Source of the DNA: Trifolium pratense
Taxonomy: Eukaryota; Streptophyta; Magnoliopsida; Fabales; Fabaceae
Direction: 5' to 3'
DNA: 64,000 bases
Assembly (NCBI RefSeq): GCF_020283565.1
Contig: NC_060065.1
Span: forward strand, 41,218,409 to 41,282,408
Positions within the stretch are counted from its first letter, which is position 1. Each line of letters opens with the position of its first letter. Of the stretch, positions 35,600 to 48,843 are shown piece by piece. Below the pieces are notes generated by a model. That model was not told the origin of the DNA. It did not search any database and was given only the letters and a program-made list of their open reading frames with translations. The position numbers and the translations under genes are program-made.

Positions 35600-36512
35600 A
35601 TACATTCAGCGTGCGAGAAGCTTATGATGGTGAGCAGTGGAGCGTGGTGGTGGAGTCCTCGGATCAGAGTTCTATTTCTCTATAGATGGCGGCAGTTAAT
35701 TGGTGTCGGTTGCAGGGAATAACAGAGGTAGGTATGACACTTACAACCACACATCAATTCTGACATTAATCACTGTTTTTGAATCAATGATTGTCGATTA
35801 TCTGTTTGTAATAATTCCTGGCTGAAAAATACAAACATAGTACATTCAGAACAGTCCAAAGCTTGACTTCTGTATGCATTTTATCAGTCTTCTCCTCAAT
35901 TCTTATTTTGCCATTTTACTCCTTAAAGTTAAATATATGTCTGACAATCATCAATGTTGATAACTACATACCCAAATGCATGACTTGTGTGATTCATCAA
36001 TTTATTACTTTATAAAATTGTCTCTTCTTAGTCTATGAAGTTAATGAAATTTTAAAAATTATCCTTAAATTTGAAAATTCATGATTACATTTGAAAGTTC
36101 TCTAGCGATTAAATGAAACGCTTTAAAAGGATTAATATTATTGAAGGTTTTCAATTTTGTAGATTATATTAATAGTTTCAAGGAATAAATTGACAGTGGC
36201 CTACGATGTCACAAAATGTCTGTTTGGATTGACTTATTTGAGGTTATTTACTGATATAAACACATGTGAAATTGTTTTGGAGAGTTTATGGAAACAACTT
36301 ATGACATGTCTATAGGTTGTGTTCAACTGATTTTCATAAGCTCTCCACGAAAGCTTATGAAAATAGTTTAGATGAAAACAATTTGGGTTTATTTTATCTT
36401 TTATTATAGAAATAGCTTATATATTTGCACTTATATGAACACATGCTATATATTGAGACTCTCTACCTCTAAATTATTGACATATCTGAACTTTTTTATT
36501 TTTAATATTAAG
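35600..36512 (+). promoter_or_regulatory. RLK-E 5' flank with block copy 2
   Basis: The first 270 bp repeat the block described at 33365 (GTGAGCAGTGGAGCGTGGTGG, GTCGGTTGCAGGGAATAACA, AATCAATGATTGTCGATTAT). The rest is AT-rich leader up to the ATG. Conservation with the RLK-F flank suggests promoter or 5'-UTR function, by inference only. Confidence 0.5.
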
Positions 36513-39500
36513 ATGAACATTTCCTACCAATTTCTCTTCCTTTTACTCACTGCCATTTGGTTCATATCTCTAACAGCTACTACTATTCACCCTGATGAAA
36601 GTATGATATGTATTTATACCATAGCTCCCAAATAATAACGAAATTTCTTTGTTCTTTCTTTTCATTGTTTTTTTTTATCTAAGGTTTCATGTTAGTTTAA
36701 ATATCATGTATATTTTTTCCCTCATAATTTCTATAGAAATTCTGTGTATATATTTGATGACATGTGTGTGTAGTTTAGAAGATTTTTCAGTACTTAGCTG
36801 ATAGCTCTCAATTGTATATTTAGAGAAAGCTCTCAAAGATATAGCTAACTCACTTGGTAAGAAGGACTGGAACTTTGACATAGATCCATGCAGCAACAAA
36901 CCTAACTGGGCTACGCCTGCCGTACCTCATGTTTCAGATAACAATGTCACCTGTGACTGCTCTGTTGCTGGTGACAACTTCTGCCATGTTATTTCAATGT
37001 AAGTCTCTTTTCCGTGGAAGTAACCCTTTGCTACCGCGACTTCTAATTATTTTGATTTGAAGTATTTACATTGATGTAGTAGCTGGAATTGATATTTTTA
37101 TGTGTATATACATGCGTTAGATCAGTTAATACCATGTAAGAAACTTAATTGGTATACATATACCCTACCATTAAATTAAATGTTCTCATCATTATAGATC
37201 TATACAATTGCTATCCCTTATAATCATATTAAGATTTTAATTTAAAATCAATATTGTCAAACATATGTATTTTTAGTAAAACTCTCTGCTGTAGTATAGC
37301 TTGTTGCAATTTTTTCTGTTAAATTTATCAGCAAAGAAATACATTACAATTTATTACTTTATTTTGCTTATTGTTTATGTTTAACTTTTTTGTGGAAAAA
37401 TGAACATACAGAATTTTGATAGCACAAAATCTCCCCGGCACTCTCCCACCAGAACTGACCAGGTTGCGTTACCTTCAAATTATGTATGTAATTCCCAAAC
37501 TTTCCCTCACCTACATATTTAACTTGTTTTATGTCTTCAATCACATGTTTCTACTTTCTATATATAATTTTCCTTATCAAGCTCTTTCTCTCCCTCTATT
37601 ACAGTGACCTCTCTCTCAATTATTTGAACGGTTCAATTCCTAAAGAGTGGGGCTCCATGATGAATATAACTAAAATGTATGATTTGTCTGTTATTTTTCT
37701 TTTCTGATTTTTGATCATTGATTGTTCAATATATTATACGATCTTGACGTACAGTTCTTATTTTACATTCTTTATAAGACTTTATATTAATTTTCTTGTA
37801 GTCTTATAGTAATTACATGCAACAATAAGCTAATGACAACATGTTTCTTAATCATCATAGTTCTCTCCTTGGAAATCGATTAACGGGTTCAATCCCCGTG
37901 GAGATTGCAAACATATCTACTCTACAAACTTTGTGAGTTTCTCAATATACCCACCTTAGCAGAGAATAAATCTTTTACTTTTTGGTTCTATATCCTTTGA
38001 TACTTACAAGTACATAATCATGTATCATGTATGTGTTAAATTCAAAGAGTTTCAGTAGAACTTAACTTTAACTTGAAATGAATAGGGAGTTATGGATCAA
38101 TCAAATGTCCGGAAATCTTCCTCCCGAGCTTGGGAATCTAACCCAACTTCAAATATTGTAAGCACTTAATTTATTTATTTTCATTAATTGATGTTCTCCG
38201 TGAAACATGAAATCCCAATGTTTAAAATCCACTTTGATTTCCATGGCATAGAATCATAATTTACTGTTCTAATTTTCAATTATGTATAGGCGACTTTCCT
38301 CTAACAATTTTACTGGAGAACTTCCTATGACATTGGCCAAACTCACTAATTTGCAAGATTTGTAAGCTTCAAATTTTTATGGTCATGTTTACTGATGACT
38401 AAAGGAAAAAAAATATCTATGATGCTTCAAATTTTCAAGCACTCTCTTAATGCAGCCGAATTGAGGGCAACCAATTCTCTGGAAAGATACCTGATTATAT
38501 TCAGAACTGGACAAGTATCCAAAATCTGTATGCCCTCTTCTTTTTTATTTTATATTTTCCTCAAAATTTACTGTTTTTGTATTGCTCGACTTTTTGAAAG
38601 AATTATCAATGGTTAGTTTTCTCTTGACAGAATGATTCAAGGAAGCGGATTAAGTGGGCCTATTCCTTCTGGAATTTCACTTTTGAACTTAACTGACTTG
38701 TATGTATGATTTTTTGTATTCTATATAGTATAACCTATATACTGATAAAGTAAGGATTGAAATTTAACTTTTATTTTAATTATGTTTACTTAGCTTTGAT
38801 TTAAATTTGATATTCAGGAGAATTAGTGATTTGGATGGATCTGAAGACGCACCTTTGCCACAACTTAATAAAATGACATCGTTACAAACTCTGTGAGTTG
38901 ATTCCTCTGCTTCTCTCAGAAATAGAAATGAAAAAAACAGCAAGAGTGGCACTCATAATATATCGTTGTCTATCTTATTGTTTCACAGAATTCTAAGGAA
39001 CTGCAACATCAGTGGAAAACTGCATGATTATCTTGGGACTATGCCATTATTAAAAACATTGTAATTGCTTACTTGCCACATTTTATTTGACTATATATAG
39101 CCAACCATCAAAGGTTTTTTTGTTAAGTTTATCATAGTCGGGTTAAGGATGACAATGCGGAAATTAGACCCAGGACCCACGGACCCATGCTAGTCGTGAG
39201 AGTGGGTATTGAAGTTTTATTGAACTTCACATTGCCAAGGTTCTCGAACTGTTGGATGTTTATGTGTTTGGGCATCCTTATCTTATGAGCTAACTTTTGA
39301 AAGTGAGATCCAAACTCATTTAACAGTTTTCTTATGACAAATTTTCTCCATAGCATTTTAACTCATTCTCAATATGATATCTCTTTCAGAGACCTCAGCT
39401 TTAACAAATTAAGTGGAACAATTCCGAGTACCTATGCTGACATGAAGAAATCGAATTACATGTATGAATTTCATCATCTTTATTAATTGCAATTCTTTTT

Positions 39501-42500
39501 GGGGCATATTTTTGGTCACATATTTGTTGGCTTCTTTACACCTACAGCTCTTGTACTCTCATATAAAAATGTCATTCTCATATGATATATTCCCTATATA
39601 TATATATATATTGTTTATGAAGACTACATTAAATCTGTCTTTGGATTTCGTTTCAAAAGTTCAGGCAAATGTATTTGCATCTTTCTAAAGCAACTTTTTT
39701 GGTATAAAAAAGATTACATGCCCTTTCGATCTGAAATGGTAAAAATCCAAGAGATAGAAGGTGACTATGAAGTGTGATGATAGAAACATGGATCATGAAG
39801 TGGGCCTTGACTTTAGGCCCAAACCTAAGATATGGAGAGCATGGCTATATAAGTTGTTCCATAGAGGTTTCTTCAAAAAAAAGTTGTTCCATAGAGAGAA
39901 AATAAATCATCGAAGAATTCTGTTTGAAAGAATGGGTCACCATCTTGGTGATTGGGGGAGCCTTTGAGCTCTTGGGGCTGATAGCTATTGTTATCAGTTT
40001 GTTATCTTTTCCATTACTTTTTCTCTTGTAATTGTCCATCCATTCTAATACAATTACAGTATTTTCATTTCAATTCCATTCATATTACTGTTTTCATTCA
40101 TATTTTTCATACACGAACCCATCATGTGATAATGAGAGTCAAAGTGATAAAGCTTAGGATTTTTCTTCTTCTTTGATTTTAGTCTGTCTAAGAAGCAAAA
40201 CACTTTTCTGTATAGAAGGGTTCATCAAGACAGTTTTCTAAACCAATTCAATCCTTCATTGAGAATAAACAAATGGTTGTTTTTAAAGATGACTAGCTCA
40301 TATCCCTTATTGTTCAGTCTAGCTCAATAAATATTAAGCTTTGTATATTAATATATTGATATTGTTTTATGGCAGATTTTTAACCGGAAACCTTCTCACT
40401 GGTCCTGTGCCGCCTTGGAGAACTAACGTTGCTGTGTGAGTTATCTTTCTAATACTACTTGTATAATTCTTTCGATTGAATAATGTACTTTACTTTTCAA
40501 AGTGGATTTTGCTTTATTTTTTGGCTTCCTTCAATGCATTTTCCCTTTTTATTCAATAGTTGTTGTTAATATTTAATATTATTGTAAATATACTCTAGAG
40601 TATCCTACATTATTCTTAACATAGCATATTCCATAGCACATAGAGAGGTGAGTCAGGCGCAGCAAACGGCGACCTGAACGGCGGCGCATGATTGAGTTCA
40701 CCGGAGAGAAGGATGGCACGTGGAAGAGGCTTTGTGGATGCGATTTTGGGGACGGGCCGGATCAGGCAGGACGATTCAGATGTTGGGGTCGGTAGCCGGA
40801 AAAGTCGCCGGAATTGGTGATGGTGGCGGCGACAGTGGCGGGAGGTGATGAAAACTGGCCGGAAAAATGCCGAAATGAGTCACAAAAATGAATAATGGGC
40901 AAACCGGGGTTAACACATGGGTTGTCGGAAAAAAATCTCATCGGAGGACAGTGGGGTCCATCTCGTACTATGTCTACTTTTGAGTCAAAGTATTTTGTTA
41001 CTTTGGAATGAAAATAGCTGAATGGTATGTCTTATTCCATATGCATAAGATGTATATATACATAGTTAGTACATTCCTATTCTAGGAAAGAAACTATACA
41101 ATAAATCTGGAAAATAAATACATGATTCTAATCATTAATTCCTAAGGGATATACCCAGACTTATGGAATTGACTACCAAGAAACCTTTGCTCCTGTGGCA
41201 AAAATGAGCACGGTTAGAGTCATACTCTCTCTTGCGGTTAATCTAGATGGCCATTAAGACAGCTTGATGTGAAGTATGCCTTTCTACACGGTGATCTCTT
41301 GGAAGAGGTATATACGAATCCTCCTCCTGGATTTACACCAAAAGGAGTTAAGGTTTTCAAATTGAAGAAGGCTTTATATGGATTGAAACAATAACCAAGA
41401 GCATGGTTTGGGAGATTTAGTCATTCGATGAAGAAGTATGGGTTCAAGCAAGCTATGGCTGACCACACTCTATTTTACAAAAGAGTTGGTACTGATATTA
41501 CCCTTCTTATTGTTTATGATGATGATATGATTGTCACAGGTAGTAACCTCCATGAGATAGGGGAGCTTCGAGACTATTTGGCCATGGAATTTGAAATGAA
41601 GGACTTGGGAGATTTGAAATACTTCCTTGGCATTGAAGTATCTCGTTCTAAGCAAGAATTTTTCCTCTCACAACAGAAGTATACATTAGATCTCTTGGCT
41701 GAAACAGGTAACTCGGCTTGTCAACCGGTGGATACACCCATTGAGGTGAATCATGGCTTGAGTATCCTTCCAGATAAAATTCCAACAAATAAAGAGAGAT
41801 ATAAAAGAATGGTTGGAAAGTTGATCTATTTGACTCACACAAGACCCGATATATCATATGCGGTCAGTGATATGAGTCAGTTTATGCATAATCCTAGTGA
41901 GCAACACATGTGTGCAGTGAATCGTATCTTGGCCTATCTTAAGTCCTCACCAGGAAAAGGCATATTGTTCACAAGACATGGTCATTTGGACATTGTTGGT
42001 TACACAGATCACACTTCGCTGGGTCTAAATTGGATAGAAAATCTACATCAGGTTATTTGTCATTGGGGGAAATTTAGTTACTTGGAGAAGGAAGAAACAA
42101 AAGGTAGTGTCATTAGTTTGTCTGTCATGGAACTTATGAGCCAACCCTTGACGAGCTCATATTCGGCCTCCCAATCATCATAATTAGGGTCGCTCTCTGC
42201 TGGAGCAGCCTTCCTTCCATTGATGTATCCCTTTTTTCTTGTTCTAGCAATATGCATCTCCATGACTTGAGACCAAATACAATAGTTAGCCCGATCCAAT
42301 TTTATAGAAACTGGTGGGGAGGAAGTTTGTGAACAGTCACTGTCGACAATGTCACGGACGATGTCTTGGTGTTAGAAGCATTCTCCACAGTTTTCTGAAT
42401 CTCTGTTTCAGACATGGCATAGAAACTAAGAAGAATGTAAAGGAGAGGAGAAGAGGAAGGTGGCTAGGATTCAGAGAGAGGGAGATAGCAGCGTAAGTTT

Positions 42501-45500
42501 TTTTTTTTTCCTTTTTTCAGTGCTCTGATGCCAAATTGAAAATAGCTGAATGGTATGTCTTATTCCATATGCATAAGATGTATATATACACAGAGAGTAC
42601 ATTCCTATTCTAGGAAAGAAACTATACAATCAATCTGGAAAATAAATACATGATTCTAATCATTAATTCCTAATTTAATCAGGAAACATAAATATGCTAG
42701 CTATCATTTTTAACTCTTTGATTGTTGTATTATTGTCATATTCTGAATCCAATTTTATGACCTGTGTATAGAGATCTTTCATACAATAACTTCAGCATCA
42801 GCCAAGGGAGTCAGAGTCAGATATGTCACGATGAAAAAGTGTAAGAATCCTTGCATTTGTGTTCATTTTTTAGCAAACTTTAGAATCTTCCTAAGACACT
42901 ATCTTCTTTAATATATCTCAGGAACTTGTTTTCTACCACATGGGCACGCAACAACATGTAAGTTTGGTATTATAATTACTAAAACATGCATGTATATATA
43001 TGGATTCCATTTCCCTCTTATTATGTGATGAATCTTATTCTATTAATCATGCGTACTGATTCTATTCTTTTCGCTATTCTCTCAGAGGAACAGATTCATG
43101 TATGAGCGTTGTATGTCCCAAACGTGAGTTTCTTCCTGGTGACTTTTCTATAGACAACTAAGATCAAACTATGTTTTACAATTTTATTAATAAAAACATA
43201 GAAGTACGACTAGAGATGGGACAAAAGACACCGATGGTTATTTTTTATTTTGGGCACACTACCATCAAGCTGTGTGTATGAAAAATATCAGCAACAATAA
43301 ATCATGATCCCCTCCTTTCATCTTTGTTTGTAGTGGAAAAAACATTAGAGAGAGAGAGAGGAGGGAGAGAGAGAGAGAATGAGTATATTGTTATGAATCA
43401 TGGAATCGAAGGGATAAAGATCATAGATGTCGGCAAGATAGAGTGCATAAGAGTATTCATGAGGAAGATACTCATAGAAATTCATATTGAATGAATATAG
43501 ATTGATAAAAGAATGAGTAAAATGTACAATGAAGTAGCTTATTTATAGGACTATTTGGAGTAACTAACTCCCTAACTAACTTTCTAACCTCTTAACTAAC
43601 TTGGTAACCTATCAACTAACTCTAGTTGATTAACTAACTATCTATATTCTTAACAGCCTCCCTCAAACTCAACATTGGGAAATTCACCAATTTTGAGTTT
43701 GAATTACAATTGTTCTCAAACTTTTGTGTTACAAAAAAAAAAAGAGGTCAAACTGTATGGCAGCAAACAAGCTTCATCTTCACAACATTATGTTCTGATA
43801 ATCATCAAGTGCTTCCTCATCAAGCTGATCTCCAATGAAGGTGCTTTGTTTGAATTTGCACCAATAGCCTCAAAAATCAAACCTTCACAAAGTATGACAG
43901 GAACATACCAAGAACTACCATAAGACCTGCACAACTAGCCACACATCTTCTTCTAGATTAACAAGCTTTCATGATGTCCAAGTCCAATAGAATGACAAGA
44001 GATCCTTGACCAATTAGAACCATTCTACCTTTCTCTAACACAATCAAATCAGTTGCCAAATTGCAAGCCTGAGTCCACTATCATTGATGCCAAGATTGAA
44101 TGCACTTGCTACCAATAACAAACTTCATAAAAAATGAGCTTGTGAAGTCAAGTTCTCAATTTTTTCTTTACCTATATCCACTTTTACTGGTGCTGCCAAA
44201 AATTAATCCTTCAACAACAAAACTTTCACAAACATCACATGTTAACTTCCAAAAAGCTTTAACAAATTGAGCAGCCAAAATTACAATAACATGGACACCC
44301 AGTAGCAGGGACTCAAACAAGCTTTACCATAGCTCAAGTACATCAACATATACACAAGAGGATTTGATGTACAAACTTGAAAAATGTTGCAGATATCCTA
44401 ATACCCTCCCACAAACTCATAGTAAGAGAATTCTTAGTATGAGTTTGGAATACAAAGTCTAAACATAGATGAGCAGCCTCACATGAAATCAGAAAAGCAT
44501 TTTGTTACACAAGACCTCAATCCATGAGTTCCAAATCCATGAGTTCCAAAACATGACAGTAAGAAATTTCATCAAAGTCCTTAGTCTATCCAAATCATGT
44601 CATGCATCCAGTGATATAAAAGTTGCAAAGTCAAACTGATCCAAGGGAGAAGTAACAGTGATAATCCAAATTCAATGACAATCCCAAATATCTACCACAA
44701 TTGTAACAACAGAGGCAATCAAGTGCTGTCATAGCTCAACCACTAATTATATCTATAATTCACAGCTTAATGCAAGATTCAATCTCTAAAAATCCTTTCA
44801 GTATGGCCAAAATAACCTACTTATCAGGAATGTATCATGACAACATAATGTTACTAACCAGAATGATAGTAGCGAACAATTAAGCTGTCCAAGGAATTGA
44901 ATTTAGCAAATTTCAGAACACCAAAAGTATCAAAGGGGGAGAATACCAGAAATTGCAGCAGTCAGTTTTTCCTCCAGGATCGAATATGAAAATTGCACGA
45001 CCAGTTTCGCCTTCATCGTGAGATTGAGGTTCACGGAGAAGAATTTCTCCGTAATCATCGAGAACCTTCGCAATGGAAAGAGGCTTGACGACTACACCGC
45101 CGGGATCGAAAACGGTGATGCATAAACCACGATGGTGAGTAAAGAGAGTGATGCTCTGCGACGAAGGCAGTAGCAAATCAGAAAGTATCTCACCTTTCTT
45201 GCTGTTCTGATCTTGATCTTGCGAGAATCGGACGTTGCCGTCGTGTTTGCGCTTGACCTTGATCGGAGAAGAGAACGCTTGAACACTAAACTGATTCTGC
45301 AGTTTCAGATCGACTTCAGAAAGTACAAATTCAGTTTCGAAATTCTTTGATTGCTTGTGTTCATCCGAAGCGGTGATCGCGAAATCGACATCGTTGCAGC
45401 AAGAATCACCAAGAAAACAAGTAATAGCCCCAATCTTGATGGAGAAACCATCAAAATCTGATGCAATCGAAGGAATGAAAACTGGAATGATTGGACTTGT

Positions 45501-48500
45501 GAAGCTGCCGAAAACGAGTGAATTTGACGAAGTTGATGATTCCAGATCTTGAGGAGAATTACTGAGAATTTCAACATCATCAGATTCATCTTCTTCACAA
45601 TATTCAGAATCGTAAGCGGAAGCACGATGAATGAATATAGATTGATAAAAGAATGAGTAAAATGTACAATGAAGTAGCTTATTTATAGGACTATTTGGAG
45701 TAACTAACTCCCTAACTAACTTTCTAACCTCTTAACTAACTTGGTAACCTATCAACTAACTCTAGTTGATTAACTAACTATCTATATTCTTAACATATAT
45801 AAAAATAATATTACAAGGAACATATTTATATTTGATTTTATTATCTTCCTTAATATTTTGAATGTTGCTAACATGATCTTCTAAACCCAGCCTCATACTC
45901 CCTTTATATAAATTGTGGTGGAAAGCAAGTAATAGTCAACAAAACAAGTTATTATGGCGATTCAGATTTACCTGGACCAGCTAGATTCCATGCCAGTTCG
46001 CAAGGAAATTGGGCATTTAGCACTACTGGTATATTCATGGAAAGTAATATACTTCGAGACAATTATTCCCCGCATAATAAAACCAAACTTACTATGGTGG
46101 ATGCTGAATTGTACATGAATGCACGTGTTTCTCCTATTTCTTTGACTTATTATGGGTTTTGCCTAGCAAATGGAAGCTACACAGTAAATCTACATTTTGC
46201 TGAAATAATGTTCACAGACGATCAAACTTTTGGTAGTCTTGGAAGGCGTATATTTGACATATACCTTCAGGTTCACAGTTTAACAATTTTTTTCAAATAG
46301 TCAAGTGATCACTAGATTCCTACTAAAAACCGTAGAATATCTCATTAACAACTGCATCTTTTTCTGATTAGCAGTTCCCATATTTGGCATTATTTATAAA
46401 ATCAAATTCTACAATATTTCTAAAACAGAATGACGATTCATATATATATATATATAGGTTGTAATCATCATGAAGCATTAAGTTTGTGATTGAAATGTTG
46501 CAGGGAAAGCAGGTGCAAAAGGACTTCAATATTGCAGAAGAAGCAGGAGGAGTTGGTAAGAAAGTCATAAAATCGTTCAAAGACGTTGATGTTACTAGTA
46601 ATACTTTGGAGATCCGCCTGTATTGGGCTGGAAAAGGGACAATGGCTATCCCAAATAAGTCAGCATATGGTCCACTTATATCAGCTATATCGGTGGAATC
46701 TGGTGGGTTAGACTTTGTACGTTCGTAATCTTATGATATGATATCCATGTTATGATCTAATATTTAAATATCTTGTATAATAATTAAGCAGATTCTCCAC
46801 CTGGAAGCATATCTGTAGGAGCTGTGTTTGGAATTGTGGTTGCAGCAATAATTATTATCATTCTAGTATTTGGTATACTTTGGTGGAAAGGATGTTTTGG
46901 AAATAAAAACTCATTAGCAAGAGGTGATTACAATTTAATTTATTTTGTGGCCATTATTATCAAACATTTTGCCAACACGTGAATTATTCAAGTGATAACA
47001 ACTAAACTTGCGCAAGTTTGAATACATACTTTTATTTGTCTATCACGTTATGGAACCTGAGACTAACTTTATCTTGATAAAAAGAAAGTTGCATGCTTAC
47101 AAGAAATGGATTGTCGATGCAGTGTGTCCATGTCCATGTGTAATTTTATTGGTTTAAGAGATCTTTGGTATTTCTTTTACTTCAATTAACAGACCTGAAG
47201 AGTTTAGACCTACAAACGGGTTTATTTACTTTGAGACAAATCAAAGCAGCAACAAACAACTTTCATATTTCCAATAAGATTGGAGAAGGAGGGTTTGGTC
47301 CTGTGTACAAGGTATTTGTATAATATAACAAATCATCTTGAGTGTCATGCTTTTATTATGATTGTACATGTATTTTTCAGAAAATTCCTTTTCAACTTCT
47401 AACAGTAAATCATTCCTCAAAATGCAGGGATGTTTATCCAATGGGACCTTGATAGCAGTCAAACAACTTTCTTCTAAATCAAAGCAAGGGAATCGTGAGT
47501 TTTTAAATGAGATAGGCATGATTTCTGCTTTGCAACACCCTTATCTTGTTAAACTCCATGGTTGTTGTGTGGAGGGAGATCAATTGTTGCTCATATACGA
47601 ATACTTGGAAAACAATAGTCTAGCTCGAGCTTTATTCGGTAATTTTTCCTATATGGTCTACTTCGGGTTTCTATTTATGTGGTATTATTTCATATTTTCT
47701 AACGTAGTACATAACTATATAGTATCTTTGTCTGATTCTTACTACATTCACAAATAAAGGTCCAGAGGAACACCAAATAAAATTAGATTGGTCAACAAGG
47801 CAGAAGATTTGTGTTGGCATTGCTAGAGGTTTGGCATACCTCCATGAAGAATCAAGACTGAAGGTTGTTCATAGGGACATCAAGGCCACTAATGTGTTGC
47901 TTGATACGGATCTAGTTCCAAAGATTTCTGATTTTGGTTTGGCCAAGCTTGACGACGAGGACAAGACTCACATTAGCACGAAAATTGCAGGGACCTAGTG
48001 AGTACTTGCAATTCTTGCCTTCTCTGATTATTTTTTTAAAATTACGCCAAAAAGTTATCAAATTTAACTCGAATGATATGTTTATAATATAATAGTTTGA
48101 CATCATGTTGTATATATCAAGTTGTTGCAATGATACGTTTCAATTATGCAGTGGATATATGGCTCCGGAATATGCAATGCATGGTTATTTGACAGACAAA
48201 GCAGATGTTTATAGTTTTGGAGTTGTTGCCTTTGAAATCGTTAGTGGAAGGAGCAACACCCTTTATCGGTCAAAGGAGGAAGCATTATATCTTCTTGATT
48301 GGGTAAATTTATGAAGAACCAATGGTTATGTAAATTTAGTTATTCGTGTTACATTTCAGTCTTACATATACTGTTATTCATTATTCATCTAATAATTCAA
48401 CTTCAAAAGAAAGGTGACAAAACTATTCTTTGTTTCAACAGGCACATATGTTGAAAGAGAAAGGTGACTTAATGGAGCTAGTTGATAGAAGATTAGGTTC

Positions 48501-48843
48501 CGATTTCAACAAAAAAGAAGCTATGGTGATGATTGATGTGGCTTTCCTATGCACCAATGTCACTTCAAACCTTAGGCCCTCTATGTCGTCAGTGGTAAGT
48601 ATGCTTGAAGGAACGACAGTGGTTCCAGAATTTATTTCGGATTCAAGTGAAGTAATGAATGAAAAGAAATTGGAAGTGATGAGGCAATATTACAATCAGA
48701 TGGAAGAAAATAAGACAAGTAAGTCACAAACACAAAGTCAGAGTTTATTAAGTGATGGGGCATGGACTGCTACTACATCTTCATCAGGTGCAGACCTTTA
48801 TCCTGTCCAAAGTGATTCTTCCTATTGGGAGAAAAGAAATTAA
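36513..48843 (+). CDS. RLK-E: complete LRR/malectin receptor-like Ser/Thr kinase
   Basis: Exons: 36513-36600, 36824-36998, 37412-37483, 37605-37676, 37861-37932, 38086-38157, 38290-38361, 38456-38527, 38631-38699, 38818-38892, 38989-39060, 39390-39461, 40376-40435, 42772-42840, 42922-42957, 43088-43125, 45891-46270, 46504-46702, 46792-46923, 47193-47311, 47428-47638, 47760-47997, 48152-48302, 48442-48843. Total 3018 nt, 1005 aa. Signal peptide [17 protein letters not shown]..., N-terminal DPCSN and CHVIS, LRRs, malectin ([29 protein letters not shown]), TM exon [19 protein letters not shown]. Kinase: [45 protein letters not shown], and a Ser/Thr-rich tail ending SYWEKRN. Catalytic residues are complete. 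LRR exon 9 is one codon shorter than in paralogues. Introns 13 and 16 are swollen to 2.3 and 2.8 kb by retroelements, so correct splicing is worth testing. Confidence 0.92.
40640..40985. other. GC-rich insert of unknown origin in RLK-E intron 13
   Basis: A sharp change from AT-rich intron to GC-rich sequence dominated by GCCGG/CCGGA words (GGCCGGAAAAATGCCG, AGTCGCCGGAATTGG). RLK-F intron 13 has no counterpart. It lies just left of the copia LTR and could be part of another retroelement leader. No usable ORF. Confidence 0.45.
41146..42110 (+). pseudogene. Copia reverse transcriptase/RNase H fragment
   Basis: Translates as [37 protein letters not shown], then the catalytic region [11 protein letters not shown] (family consensus YVDDM) and [25 protein letters not shown] at the end. 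In-frame stops follow NLDGH and GLKQ, and several frameshifts occur near the end. It lacks integrase and most of gag-pol. Dead. Confidence 0.85.
42111..42415 (-). pseudogene. Copia gag N-terminal fragment
   Basis: From ATG at 42415 ([15 protein letters not shown]...), then [18 protein letters not shown] and [18 protein letters not shown], as in the UBN2-type gag of copia elements. One frameshift lies near 42305. It joins the inverted RT fragment at about 42110. Confidence 0.75.
43345..43380. repeat. (GA)n microsatellite
   Basis: GAGAGAGAGAG with a GGAGG interruption, in RLK-E intron 16 just before the LTR element. Confidence 0.85.
43488..45795 (-). mobile_element. Young non-autonomous LTR retrotransposon in RLK-E intron 16
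   Basis: Two 168-bp direct repeats, 43488-43655 and 45628-45795, from TGAATGAATATAG to ATTCTTAACA, appear identical base for base. On the minus strand a purine tract (GAGTTTGAGGGAGG) directly precedes the left copy, as a polypurine tract before the 3' LTR should. The element therefore reads from right to left. The 2-kb interior shows no gag, protease, integrase or reverse transcriptase. It does carry a long open frame of unknown origin. Borders are CATAT and TATAT, an imperfect 5-bp duplication. Confidence 0.8.
44913..45731 (-). pseudogene. Met-less open frame (~272 codons) carried by the LTR element
   Basis: A stop-to-stop frame with no ATG. It runs out of the right LTR through [60 protein letters not shown] and [20 protein letters not shown] to [19 protein letters not shown] and a TGA. 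Base composition is higher in G+C than the surrounding DNA, codon use looks protein-like, and an acidic N-part precedes a basic patch. I do not recognise the family. A captured fragment of a host gene (transduplication) is the likeliest explanation. It is not a retroviral-type protein that I can identify. Confidence 0.45.

Larger units (their letters stand above)
41009..42681 (-). mobile_element. Ty1-copia element, deleted and internally inverted, in RLK-E intron 13
   Basis: Direct LTR copies at 41009-41144 and 42537-42681 begin TGAAAATAGCTGAATGG. The right copy ends ATTTAATCA; the left copy lacks the last ~9 bases. On the minus strand the right copy is the 5' LTR: directly after it comes TTGGCATCAGAGC, one mismatch from the usual copia primer-binding site (TGGTATCAGAGC). 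Minus-strand gag follows, but the reverse-transcriptase part lies in the opposite orientation. GGAA is found at both outer borders. Confidence 0.8.

Noticed and set aside
36687..36899. Minus-strand frame over RLK-E exon 2
   Set aside because: Antisense shadow; the same shadow appears at 51341-51625 and, on the other strand, at 23561-23809 for the paralogues.
41428..42183. 251-codon plus-strand open frame as a host gene
   Set aside because: It is the reverse transcriptase of the broken copia element; the frame is closed upstream by in-frame stops and the 3' end runs into inverted gag.
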